NCBI GenBank assembly: GCA_050179135.1
Contig: JBFXFK010000129.1
Coordinates: 1-14,288, forward strand
Length of the DNA stretch: 14,288 bases
Source: UBA4064 sp050179135
Lineage (GTDB): Bacteria > Desulfobacterota > Desulfobacteria > Desulfobacterales > Desulfatirhabdiaceae
Direction: 5' to 3'
This document shows positions 7,522 to 14,112 of this stretch, one piece after another. Every line of letters starts with the position of its first letter. Within the stretch, counting starts at the first letter, position 1. The notes under the pieces were generated by a model. The model was not told the origin of the DNA and ran no database searches. It was given only the letters and a program-made list of their open reading frames with translations. A program made the translations under genes and the position numbers.

Positions 7522-8315
7522 TCTATTCCTTTTATGTTCAATAGTTCAAGCATGGCATCATGAATCCGGCCATTGGTAGCCAAAAGCTCCGGGCTGTCAA
7601 CCATGAATGGATGGTTTGAAAAATTGGTTATGGTTGCGCCTGCTTCGCGGGCAATAATGGAACCCGCCGCAACATCCCACGGTTTCAAATTCTGCTCCCA
7701 GAAACCATCAAACCGGCCGCATGCCACATAGCACAGATCCAGTGCGGCAGAGCCCAGCCGCCTGACCCCCTGGGCCGCCATGAGACACCGGGTCATCCGC
7801 ATCATGACCGGGTTGAGTATTTCTTTGAAATTATATGGAAAACCGGTAACCAGAAGGCTTTCGACGACCCGGGTTGTCCGGGATGTATGAATCGGATTGC
7901 CATTCAGTTCCGCGCCCTTTCCGGCTATTGCCGTAAACAGTTCACCCGTGACCGGATTCAGGACCACGCCAACGGCCATTTCGCCATTTTCCTCAAATCC
8001 GATGGACACCGAAAACAGCCCGAGCTGATGGGCAAAATTGGTGGTGCCATCCAGCGGATCGACAATCCAGCGGTAATGGCTTGTGGATCCGCATGCACCG
8101 CTTTCTTCCGCAACAATGGCATGGTCGGGAAATGCCTGGTGAATGGTTTTGATGATGACAGCCTCGGCCTCGACATCGGCTTCCGAGACCAGATCGATGT
8201 CTGCTTTTTTTTTAAGATGGTGAATGTTACCCAGATAATGGCGCAACACAGCGCCGGCCTGATACGCCGCACCAATGGCGACATTGCGAATTCGAAAAAG
8301 ATCGGGAATGGTCAT
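7518..8315 (-). CDS. suhB: Inositol-1-monophosphatase family protein (SuhB-like)
   Basis: This family hydrolyses inositol monophosphate and related sugar phosphates using Mg2+; E. coli SuhB also takes part in rRNA antitermination. From ATG 8315 the product has 265 residues, the family size (E. coli SuhB 267). All metal-site motifs are present: VAEES (E70, E71), WIVDPLDGTTNF (D86, D89, T91) and WDVAAGSIIAREAGA (W212, D213). The frame is open up to 8456, but the extra 47 residues have no family similarity and would begin upstream of a good promoter (8362-8389), so ATG 8315 is preferred even though its ribosome site is poor. It is divergent from cbiR and overlaps the small Cys-rich gene downstream. 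Substrate preference among IMPase, FBPase and PAP phosphatase relatives is not settled by sequence alone. Confidence 0.92.
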   Translation of the reverse strand: MTIPDLFRIRNVAIGAAYQAGAVLRHYLGNIHHLKKKADIDLVSEADVEAEAVIIKTIHQAFPDHAIVAEESGACGSTSHYRWIVDPLDGTTNFAHQLGLFSVSIGFEENGEMAVGVVLNPVTGELFTAIAGKGAELNGNPIHTSRTTRVVESLLVTGFPYNFKEILNPVMMRMTRCLMAAQGVRRLGSAALDLCYVACGRFDGFWEQNLKPWDVAAGSIIAREAGATITNFSNHPFMVDSPELLATNGRIHDAMLELLNIKGIE

Positions 8316-8361
8316 GTCAATTTTTGGCAAATGATTGATTGTGATTGAAAAGTGAACGTTT

Positions 8362-8389
8362 TTTATATAACCTTTACGCCAGAAGTCAA
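8362..8389 (-). promoter_or_regulatory. Sigma-70-type promoter for suhB
   Basis: On the minus strand TTGACT (8389-8384) is followed after 16 bases by TATAAA (8367-8362). Transcription would start near 8355, leaving a leader of about 40 bases before the ATG at 8315. It also lies in the divergent spacer to cbiR. Support is consensus match and position only. Confidence 0.5.
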
Positions 8390-8449
8390 CCTTTATATGG
8401 CTTTTCAGATAATGTGAGCGGTTTAAAAACGAAAACTGTCCGTAAGGAT

Positions 8450-9180
8450 ATGACATTGCCGTTGTTTCATCAGCCCTTCAAACACTGCTTTCCGTTCAGG
8501 CTCGGAACCACATCGTTTATATTTCCGGATGATTATATCCCCAATGTACAGCGCCTGGCGCCATTTCTGGATGAAATCGAAATTCTGGTTTTTGAAAGCG
8601 ATTACAAAAATCTGCCTTCCGCAAACGTCATCCGACAACTTTCGGATATCAGCCGGAATTTCGATCTGGGCTATAATGTTCATCTTCCTGTCGATGTCAG
8701 TATCGCAGACCCATCCCCCATCAAACGGGAGCAGGCCTGCCAGTGCCTGTTTCGGGTATTTGAACGGATGGCGCGGATTGAACCATCCACGTGGACACTT
8801 CATATCGACTATTCCGAAAACCGGTACCATTCGGTGCAGCAGTGGCAGGATGCCGCCCATGATGGCCTGATGCGGCTTGTTTCCCTGGGTGTGGACATGC
8901 GATCCCTTTCAGTGGAAAATCTGTTTTATCCCGTCGATTATCTGCTCCCGCTGGCAGCCGTTTATGATTTCAATCTCTGTCTGGATATTGGCCATGCCCT
9001 GTTGTCCGGAATGTCCCCGTTTGATTTTTTTGATACATTCCGGGATCGCATTTCCATCATCCATCTGCATGGCGTCCGTGATGGGAAAGACCATCTCCCG
9101 CTGGATATGTTTTTGCCTGAACTGGGCAGGCAGATCATCTTCCTGCTGCAACAGGTCACCCGGGTGGTATCGGTCGAGGT
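8450..9180 (+). CDS. cbiR: CbiR-like cobamide-remodelling phosphodiesterase, 3' end lost in the gap
   Basis: CbiR, described in Akkermansia, belongs to the AP-endonuclease-2/xylose-isomerase TIM-barrel superfamily and cleaves the lower ligand from cobamides so that another base can be built in. The 243 residues visible match the family: the opening FRLGTTSFIFPDDYIPNVQRLAP (here residues 16-38) and DEIEILVFES, then TIM-barrel metal/active-site positions E49, H78 (VHLP), E156 (SVEN), D179/H182 (LDIGH), H205/H207 (HLHGV) and D214/H215 (KDHLPL). The start ATG 8450 is chosen because homology follows it; an AAGGA lies very close (one base), so the ribosome site is not ideal. The C-terminal strand and stop are missing in the N-run and should lie within it. 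The family assignment is from memory of the conserved motifs. It would act on cobalamin-type cofactors in the cytoplasm. Confidence 0.75.
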
Positions 9181-9280
9181 NNNNNNNNNNNNNNNNNNNN
9201 NNNNNNNNNNNNNNNNNNNNNNNNNNNNNNNNNNNNNNNNNNNNNNNNNNNNNNNNNNNNNNNNNNNNNNNNNNNNNNNN
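9181..9280. other. Assembly gap of 100 N
   Basis: Exactly 100 N is the usual placeholder for a scaffold join of unknown length. It cuts the 3' end of cbiR and abuts a heptamer repeat array (9281-9315), which probably caused the assembly break. The true distance between cbiR and dapB is unknown. Confidence 0.97.
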
Positions 9281-9315
9281 GTTCAACCCAAAACTCAACA
9301 CCCAAAACCCAAAAC
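9281..9315. repeat. Degenerate heptamer tandem array
   Basis: The 35 bases after the gap split into five 7-mers in perfect phase: GTTCAAC, CCAAAAC, TCAACAC, CCAAAAC, CCAAAAC (minus strand unit GTTTTGG). The array may continue into the gap. It sits just upstream of the dapB ribosome site and has no known function. Confidence 0.75.
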
Positions 9316-9348
9316 TTTTTTTGCATTTTCACGCTAAGAGGTAATCCG

Positions 9349-10182
9349 ATGCATCCCATAAAAATCATGGTAAATGGCATGCCCGGCAACATGGCCGTCA
9401 AGGTGGCGAACCATGTTCTGGCAGATTCCCGATTCAGTCTGGTCCCCTTTTCGTTGACCGGGCCGGAAATTCTTCAGACGTCCTGCCAGGTCGGCACGCT
9501 TTCCGTGACCCTGCTGCGACCGGAAAACCGGGATGAGATTCTGGATGCCATTAAAAAAGAACCTGTCATGCCCATCATGATCGATTACACCCATCCATCG
9601 GCAGTCAATGTTAACGCAAAAACCTATTGCGATCACGGCTTTTATTTTGTGATGGGCACCACCGGCGGAGACCGGAAAGCTCTGGAGGATACCGTCCGGG
9701 CATCCGGCATTTCTGCGGTTATTGCACCCAACATGGTCAAACAGATTGTGGGGTTTCAGGCCATGATGGCTTATGCGGCTGAAAACTTTCCGGATTTGTT
9801 CAAGGGATACCGGCTCACCATCCAGGAAAGTCATCAGAAAGGCAAGGCCGACACCAGCGGGACCGCCAAAGCCATGATCGGATATTTCAACCGAATGGGC
9901 ATTCCATTTACTGAAAATGACATCCGGATGATCCGAGACCCGGAAATTCAGAAGAATGAACTCAACATTCCGGAGGCATATCTTACCGGTCATGCCTGGC
10001 ACACCTATACCCTGACATCGGAAGATGAAACCGCCCGGTTTGAATTTACTCACAATATCAACGGCAGGGATGTCTATGTTGCCGGTACTCTCGATGCGGC
10101 GGTGTTTCTGGCAAAAAAAGCCGCAGACCGATCCCGGGCAGAGGTATTCAATATGATCGATGTTTTGTCCGGGAAACGATAG
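9349..10182 (+). CDS. dapB: 4-hydroxy-tetrahydrodipicolinate reductase, plant-type (DapB)
   Basis: DapB reduces hydroxy-tetrahydrodipicolinate with NAD(P)H in the diaminopimelate route to lysine and peptidoglycan. The 277 residues match the plant-type branch: the nucleotide-binding loop NGMPGNMA (9-16), IDYTHPSAVNVNA (78-90), FVMGTTGGDRK (100-110), the catalytic segment ESHQKGKADTSGTAKA (160-175; H162, K166, and D168-T172 for substrate), IRDP and GHAWHTYTLTSEDETARFEF (214-233), and the C-terminal FNMIDVLSGK. Ordinary bacterial enzymes have HHxxKxDAPSGTA instead. ATG 9349 follows AAGAGG (9336-9341) with good spacing. The gene follows cbiR across the gap, so they may or may not share a transcript. 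It is intact and likely functional. Confidence 0.93.
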   Translation: MHPIKIMVNGMPGNMAVKVANHVLADSRFSLVPFSLTGPEILQTSCQVGTLSVTLLRPENRDEILDAIKKEPVMPIMIDYTHPSAVNVNAKTYCDHGFYFVMGTTGGDRKALEDTVRASGISAVIAPNMVKQIVGFQAMMAYAAENFPDLFKGYRLTIQESHQKGKADTSGTAKAMIGYFNRMGIPFTENDIRMIRDPEIQKNELNIPEAYLTGHAWHTYTLTSEDETARFEFTHNINGRDVYVAGTLDAAVFLAKKAADRSRAEVFNMIDVLSGKR

Positions 10183-10221
10183 GCAGATGATAATCAGCGG
10201 ACCAACGTCATCGATCAATAG

Positions 10222-10275
10222 CTGATCATGAATCATTCCGGATGGTTCACACCCATCGAAGAAAATGACATATGG
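10222..10275 (-). repeat. Dispersed hairpin repeat, copy 1
   Basis: On the minus strand this reads a CATTTTC box, a hairpin GATGG / CCATC with a 7-base loop (arms 10253-10257 and 10241-10245), then CGGAATGATTCATGATCA. The last 18-19 bases (10222-10240) are identical to those of copy 2 (14058-14077). On the opposite strand it could encode a 26-residue peptide (10228-10308, MNHSGWFTPIEEND..), without a ribosome site. Confidence 0.6.
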
Positions 10276-10306
10276 CGCCTGAACGAAAACCTTTTTTCTG
10301 TATCAT

Positions 10307-10460
10307 AAAATTCGAAATTCGAAGCACGAAATCCGAAACAATAAACCAAATAACAAACCCAAATGTTCAAAATGGTGCATTGTCTGACAGATCGTTTGGG
10401 GTATTCAGACATTTGAATTTTGAATTTGTTTCGAATTTCGGATTTCGATATTCGAATTTT
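10307..10460. repeat. Large imperfect inverted repeat of TTCGAAAT type
   Basis: Outer arms AAAATTCGAA (10307-10316) and TTCGAATTTT (10451-10460) pair perfectly. Inside, CGAAATCCGAAA (10327-10338) pairs with TTTCGGATTTCG (10436-10447), and further AT-rich blocks (AAACAA.. and ..TTGTTT; CAAAAT.. and ..ATTTTG) match loosely. The 154-bp element makes up much of the 465-bp gene-free spacer between dapB and yggL. AATTCGAA-rich spacers of this kind recur between genes in Desulfobacterota. It could be a non-autonomous mobile element or a transcript-stabilising fold. Confidence 0.65.
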
Positions 10461-10555
10461 GTCTGAACAGGAATTCTCGTTCAAACACCATATACCTTTA
10501 TAATTCTGAATTCCGACTTCTGTATACTGACTATGGAATTGACAATCGTGCGAAC

Positions 10556-10597
10556 ATGCCCACATGCGACATTGCCGTAATATCCGCATGTGGGCAT
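10556..10597 (+). terminator. 13-bp perfect hairpin upstream of yggL
   Basis: ATGCCCACATGCG (10556-10568) pairs perfectly with CGCATGTGGGCAT (10585-10597) around a 16-base loop. Two reads are possible: a terminator for dapB-side transcription (the following TTTCAGAATTTC is only weakly T-rich) or a structured leader of yggL, since a perfect TATAAT lies upstream at 10499-10504, though with a poor -35. The hairpin is certain as sequence; its role is open. Confidence 0.5.
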
Positions 10598-10647
10598 TTC
10601 AGAATTTCAACATGAATCGATGTATTTTAATGATCAGGGAGTAATGA

Positions 10648-10962
10648 ATGAAAAAGCGACTGAGGAAAAAACTGTTGTTGGGAGAATTCAAGGAAACCGG
10701 CTTTGAAATTACCTGGAAATTCAATCCGGGAAATGAAGAGACCGAGTGTAACCAGTTTCTGGATGCCATGGTGCCGGCGCTCCAGGGCAAAAATCTGGTT
10801 TTCTGGGGAGGATGCTGTCTCGATGATGCCTCTGATGGCATCATTGTAAGGGCCTCGCGATATTCCTGTACGGATTCATCCGACAAGGAGTATATTTCGG
10901 ACTGGTTCCGGTCCAGAAAAGAGATCCTGGAATTTACCATTGGAGAAGATGTGAACCTGTAA
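10648..10962 (+). CDS. yggL: YggL family 50S ribosome-binding protein (DUF469)
   Basis: YggL-type proteins are small cytosolic proteins reported to bind the 50S ribosomal subunit. The product has 104 residues (E. coli YggL 108) and opens with the family hallmark MKKRLRKKLLLGEFKETGFEI. It then has a conserved Asn/Glu-FLDAMVPAL block (about 30-45), the hydrophobic VFWGGCCLDD (51-60) and the C-terminal YISDWFRSRKEILEFTIGE. The start ATG follows CAGGGAG (10635-10641) at 6-base spacing. It is a single-gene unit: a repeat-rich spacer and hairpin lie upstream and a strong hairpin downstream. Adjacent Cys residues in GGCC are unusual for a housekeeping protein but do not alter the call. Confidence 0.88.
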   Translation: MKKRLRKKLLLGEFKETGFEITWKFNPGNEETECNQFLDAMVPALQGKNLVFWGGCCLDDASDGIIVRASRYSCTDSSDKEYISDWFRSRKEILEFTIGEDVNL

Positions 10963-10969
10963 CGGATTT

Positions 10970-11010
10970 CCCACCCTGAGCCTCTCCAGACTGGAAAGGA
11001 TCAGGGTGGG
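10970..11010 (+). terminator. Strong hairpin after yggL
   Basis: CCCACCCTGA (10970-10979) pairs perfectly with TCAGGGTGGG (11001-11010), and the 21 bases between continue the stem (CCT/AGG and TCCA/TGGA with single mismatches). It starts 8 bases after the yggL stop. The downstream GGTCAATAAAA lacks a T-run, so it is an atypical terminator or an RNA 3'-end stabiliser. Confidence 0.6.
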
Positions 11011-11027
11011 GGTCAATAAAACGGATT

Positions 11028-11070
11028 CTTCAGCCTGGAATCTGTATGTGACCCAAATCAGGTTCTGAAG
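11028..11070 (-). terminator. Probable terminator of the BCCT/COG1600 transcript
   Basis: On the minus strand CTTCAG-AA-CCTG (11070-11059) pairs with CAGG-CTGAAG (11037-11028), with a 2-base bulge and a 21-base loop, followed by AATCCGTTTTATT, which contains a T-rich tract. It lies about 40 bases beyond the stop of the iron-sulfur protein gene, the expected place for the end of that operon. Confidence 0.45.
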
Positions 11071-11110
11071 CATTGGACGCCCCAAAAACCCCATCCACCG
11101 GATTCACCCC

Positions 11111-11923
11111 TCACCCGCGACCAACCGGGCAGTTCAGTTCACAGGCGCGACAATATTTGATAACCTTGACAGGCGCATCAAACCCCTCAATCTGCAGTTC
11201 TACCGCCAACGCACAGTCCTGTTCCATCTGAATGTTGCAGGCAGGACGTGAATAGTCACCGGTTCGCCCCGGAAGCCGGCTCTGACCATAATCTTTTGAC
11301 TCATAGCAACGCGTGTCAAAAGCCCCCCTGGGACAGGCGCGCCGGCAGGGGGCATCGCATCGGGCGCAGGGATCAAACCGGGAAGGTCCGGTCGGCGGGA
11401 TCAGAACATCCAGGGTCAGAGCCCGCAATCGCACACGCGGACCGTATTCCGGCGTCACCAGGATATTGTTCTTGCCAATGCACCCCAAACCGGCCAGAAC
11501 CGCCACATCCTTGAGAAAGGTACCGCCCTTTTCAATGTGATAGGGCAGATGAACCGTCCGGATCGGGTATGTTGCCGAGATCCATTCTCCAAGTTGTTTG
11601 ACAATCCGGGCAAGAATCCGGTTTCCGGGTGGATCCACGGCGCCGAACCACCAGTCCATATCCGGCTTGTCTTCCGGATGCGCTACCGCAATGACAAGCA
11701 GGCTTCTGGCGCTTTCCGGCCAGGCCACCTGTCCGGGTTTGAGGCCAAGCGCATTTTTTCGGGTACCGATGCCTTCTCCGGCCCCGGGCATTTGTGGCGC
11801 AAAGGTAAACGACGGTGCGGATTTCAAATCATCCACCCGGGCAAACCCGGCAAGCGATGCCCCCAGTTCTTTGGCCATTTTGATGATTGCCTCGGAAGCA
11901 TTGTGTATATCGTTCAAATTCAT
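11111..11923 (-). CDS. COG1600 (QueG-like) iron-sulfur protein
   Basis: The 270 residues belong to the family of epoxyqueuosine reductase QueG, a cobalamin- and 4Fe-4S-dependent reductase related to reductive dehalogenases. Visible motifs: N-terminal GASLAGFARV (21-30), the family core LKDVAVLAGLGCIGKNNILVTPEYG (from 137), a first cluster C186-xx-C189-xxx-C193-xxx-C197-P, then C206, C229 and C237, and a final C258-xx-C261-xxx-C265-P that can complete two 4Fe-4S clusters. It stops right after the last cluster, so it lacks the C-terminal HEAT repeats of true QueG (about 350-380 residues). ATG 11923 follows AAAGGAAAG; an open frame to 12040 would run into the BCCT gene and is not needed. It lies 52 bases after the BCCT stop, probably on the same transcript. 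A redox or corrinoid-linked role with the transporter is inferred, not shown. Confidence 0.8.
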   Translation of the reverse strand: MNLNDIHNASEAIIKMAKELGASLAGFARVDDLKSAPSFTFAPQMPGAGEGIGTRKNALGLKPGQVAWPESARSLLVIAVAHPEDKPDMDWWFGAVDPPGNRILARIVKQLGEWISATYPIRTVHLPYHIEKGGTFLKDVAVLAGLGCIGKNNILVTPEYGPRVRLRALTLDVLIPPTGPSRFDPCARCDAPCRRACPRGAFDTRCYESKDYGQSRLPGRTGDYSRPACNIQMEQDCALAVELQIEGFDAPVKVIKYCRACELNCPVGRG

Positions 11924-11975
11924 GTGCTTTCCTTTTGTGATATGATTTTCAGGATATTGATCCGGACCCTCCCAT

Positions 11976-13559
11976 TCAGATGGCTTGCCGGATTTTGTCC
12001 AGAGGCAAAACAATGGATTTCTTCTGCACCAGATCGCCATAATCTTCCCGCATCCATTTCATCAGCGAAAACACCATCAACAGCAGAACCGGTATGAGCG
12101 GCAGCGCCACAATGATCGAGGACAACTGCACGGCCTTGAGAGCACCTGTGGCCAGAAGCCCGACGGCAAACAGCCCCAGAATCAGCCCCCACAGGGTCCG
12201 GTTCCAGCGTGGCGGTTCCTCGGAGCCGGCAATGACCCGGGTCACCTGGGAAGAAAGGGTGTAGGCGGCAGAATTGAGCGTTGTGGCCAGAAAAACAAAA
12301 CACAGCAGTGTAAAAACCGGAATGAACAGATATTTTGCGCCGGGAATGCTATTCAAAATGGCCACAATGGTCACATCGTTGGACCATCCGGATGCCTTGA
12401 GTATCCCGTAAACATCCAGCGTGCCTTTGGCCTGCAGATCAATGGCGTATCCACCCCAAACCGCAAAAAACACCCAGCAGCCCAGGCTGCCGTAAACCAG
12501 TTCTCCGAAAATCACCTGCCGGATCGTTCGGCCACGTGAAATTCGCGCCACAAACAGTCCCATCATCGGGGCGTAAGCCACCCACCATGCCCAGTAAAAA
12601 ACCGTCCAGCCTTCCGGAAATCCGCCATTGGTAACCGGATCGGACCAGAGACTGATCTTGAAAAAATCGCTGATCATCAGTCCCAGGCTGTTGGTCCAGG
12701 TATTGAGAATGAAGGTGGAAGGACCAATAATGAAAACATAAATCAGCAAAAAATAGGCAATATACGTGTTGATATCCGCAAGCTTTGCCATTCCGGACTT
12801 TAAACCCGACCAGACCGTGAAGGTAAACAGGGCTGTCCAGATTGCCAACACAATCAACTGGAGGCCGAAGGATTGGGGCAGGCCGGTGATCTGGCAGGCA
12901 AGGCTTGTCACCAGTGGAACGGCAAGTCCCAGGGAGGTGCCCACACCACCAATCATGCCAAAGATGACCACGGTGTCAATCAGCTTTCCCCAAAAGCCGT
13001 CCGCATGTGCACCAATGATGCCGCGGCAGGCTGTGCTGAGTCGCAGCGCCGGGATACGTTTGACATGAATGGCATAGGCAATGGGGATTGTGGGCAGGGC
13101 ATAAATGGCCCAGGGCGTGAGGCCCCAGTGAAATTGTCCATACATGCCGGCCAGTTCGCCGATCAGTCCCTTCTGGCTGTTCGGATCGATATGCAGGATC
13201 GACGTATTCATATAGTAAACCGGTTCAATGAACGCCCAGTAAACAATGGCGATGCCGATACCGGCCGTAAAGATCATGGCCGCCCATGTGTAGGTGGAAA
13301 ATTCGGGATTGTCTTCGGGAGCACCGAGTTTGATGTTTCCCCATCTGCTCATGGCCAGCCAGATCAGGAAAACGACACAGAACAGCCCAAACAACAAAAA
13401 AAGCCATTTGAAATTATGCGTCAGCAGCTTGAACAGGGAATCCACAATTGCTTTTCCCTGAGCCGGGAAGAGCGCCAGCAATGCGCCGATCATTGCGGTG
13501 ACAATGACTCCGGGCCACATCAGTCCATAATCAATTCGACTCAACGACCTGTTTTCCAT
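11976..13559 (-). CDS. BCCT-family quaternary ammonium transporter, CaiT-like
   Basis: BCCT carriers move betaine, choline or carnitine across the inner membrane. The product has 527 residues with about 12 hydrophobic segments, from ATG 13559, which has a textbook AAAGGAGAT site; the open frame to 13646 is extension without homology. The substrate box GGFPEGWTVFYWAWWVAYAPMMGLFVARISRGRTIR (about 312-347) is close to that of carnitine/butyrobetaine antiporter CaiT and keeps the binding residues equivalent to its W316, W323, W324 and M331 (here W318, W325, W326, M333). TM1' has TAGIGIAIVYWAFIEPVYY. At the position of CaiT R262, which replaces a sodium ion there, this protein has A258 (GLKSGMAKLAD), so sodium dependence is possible. 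Downstream lies a COG1600 iron-sulfur protein. The exact substrate (betaine, carnitine, butyrobetaine, choline) cannot be fixed. Confidence 0.9.
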   Translation of the reverse strand: MENRSLSRIDYGLMWPGVIVTAMIGALLALFPAQGKAIVDSLFKLLTHNFKWLFLLFGLFCVVFLIWLAMSRWGNIKLGAPEDNPEFSTYTWAAMIFTAGIGIAIVYWAFIEPVYYMNTSILHIDPNSQKGLIGELAGMYGQFHWGLTPWAIYALPTIPIAYAIHVKRIPALRLSTACRGIIGAHADGFWGKLIDTVVIFGMIGGVGTSLGLAVPLVTSLACQITGLPQSFGLQLIVLAIWTALFTFTVWSGLKSGMAKLADINTYIAYFLLIYVFIIGPSTFILNTWTNSLGLMISDFFKISLWSDPVTNGGFPEGWTVFYWAWWVAYAPMMGLFVARISRGRTIRQVIFGELVYGSLGCWVFFAVWGGYAIDLQAKGTLDVYGILKASGWSNDVTIVAILNSIPGAKYLFIPVFTLLCFVFLATTLNSAAYTLSSQVTRVIAGSEEPPRWNRTLWGLILGLFAVGLLATGALKAVQLSSIIVALPLIPVLLLMVFSLMKWMREDYGDLVQKKSIVLPLDKIRQAI

Positions 13560-13703
13560 TTTGATCTCCTTTTTTGTTCTGATGCTTTCAGACCGTGGAA
13601 TTTCGGAAAATCCGGCCCGGGAGGCTCGGAAATGGTCTATTCCCACGCTGCTGTTTTTCCAAAATCATTATCCTGAAAGCGTTGTATGAGGGGGTAGGCT
13701 GAA

Positions 13704-13717
13704 ATCAACCCGTTGAT
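13704..13717. promoter_or_regulatory. Dyad ATCAAC-CC-GTTGAT upstream of the BCCT gene
   Basis: The two 6-base arms (13704-13709 and 13712-13717) are perfect inverted repeats around CC. The dyad lies about 145 bp upstream of the BCCT start and 13 bp from the second dyad. Its size and symmetry fit an operator for a dimeric regulator. No regulator gene is present in the window. Confidence 0.4.
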
Positions 13718-13729
13718 GTGACAATAGAG

Positions 13730-13759
13730 CAATCGGCATGCCATGACATGGCGTGATTG
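13730..13759. promoter_or_regulatory. Second dyad CAATC..GCCATG-A-CATGGC..GATTG upstream of the BCCT gene
   Basis: Inner arms GCCATG (13740-13745) and CATGGC (13747-13752) are perfect around a single A. Outer arms CAATC (13730-13734) and GATTG (13755-13759) also pair, with unequal spacers of 5 and 2 bases. It may be an operator or a hairpin in the leader of the transporter mRNA. Confidence 0.4.
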
Positions 13760-13896
13760 GTCCCAAAGACGCATATCTGTCTATCGAGCCATTATCTCGT
13801 TGAATCCGAATTGCATTTTATGGAAGTCGAACAGGGGGCGGGAGCAAATAAAACGACAGGACGGAAATCAGATTTTGTCAATGTTGTAAAAAAAAT

Positions 13897-13924
13897 GTAA
13901 AAATATTTTTACTTTTTCGAAAAA
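13897..13924. repeat. Adjoining AT-rich palindromes
   Basis: GTAAAAATATTTTTAC (13897-13912) is a perfect 16-bp palindrome, directly followed by the 12-bp palindrome TTTTTCGAAAAA (13913-13924). The surrounding 13880-13930 is almost pure A/T, in contrast to the GC-rich genes. It may be a curved or easily melted site, a regulator site, or a terminator-like fold. Confidence 0.65.
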
Positions 13925-13977
13925 TAATTTTACCATGAAAATGGCTGTTCAGGTGCAAAGGGGCAGAGGGACAAAGT

Positions 13978-14095
13978 TTTACCGGTAAATGTCCTAACCC
14001 GGCATTGGAAAGCTGGGCTACGATAGCCGGCACATTTTCATCCCTGAGGGTGAACACCCCGGAATGATTCATGATCATTTACCGTGAAAATGCAG
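13978..14095 (+). repeat. Dispersed hairpin repeat, copy 2, with flanking palindromes
   Basis: In order: the 12-bp palindrome TTTACCGGTAAA (13978-13989); a hairpin GGCTA-CGA-TAGCC (14016-14028); then the repeat proper, made of CATTTTCAT (14033-14041), a hairpin GGGTG-AA-CACCC (14048-14059), CGGAATGATTCATGATCA (14060-14077) and TTTACCGTGAAAATG (14078-14092). The last module recurs as TTTACCATGAAAATG at 13929-13943 (14 of 15). The minus strand has a 66-codon open frame (13878-14078) across this stretch, but it lacks a convincing ribosome site and is probably incidental. Confidence 0.6.
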
Positions 14096-14112
14096 TTAAA
14101 TAAACATAACCC

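Noticed and set aside
8316..8456. Longer suhB start at 8456
   Set aside because: The extension has no IMPase similarity, overlaps the divergent spacer and would begin upstream of the plausible promoter at 8362-8389.
9281..9315. CRISPR-like repeat
   Set aside because: Units are 7 bases, adjacent and without spacers, so it is a slippage-type array and not a CRISPR.
9334..10236. 300-codon minus-strand open frame opposite dapB
   Set aside because: It is a shadow of the well-supported dapB gene with no family similarity of its own.
13878..14078. 66-residue minus-strand open frame MIMNHSGVFTLRDEN..
   Set aside because: It crosses the repeats and the AT palindromes, and its C-terminus is translated low-complexity DNA; the similarity of its first residues to a peptide at 10228 is better explained by the shared repeat.
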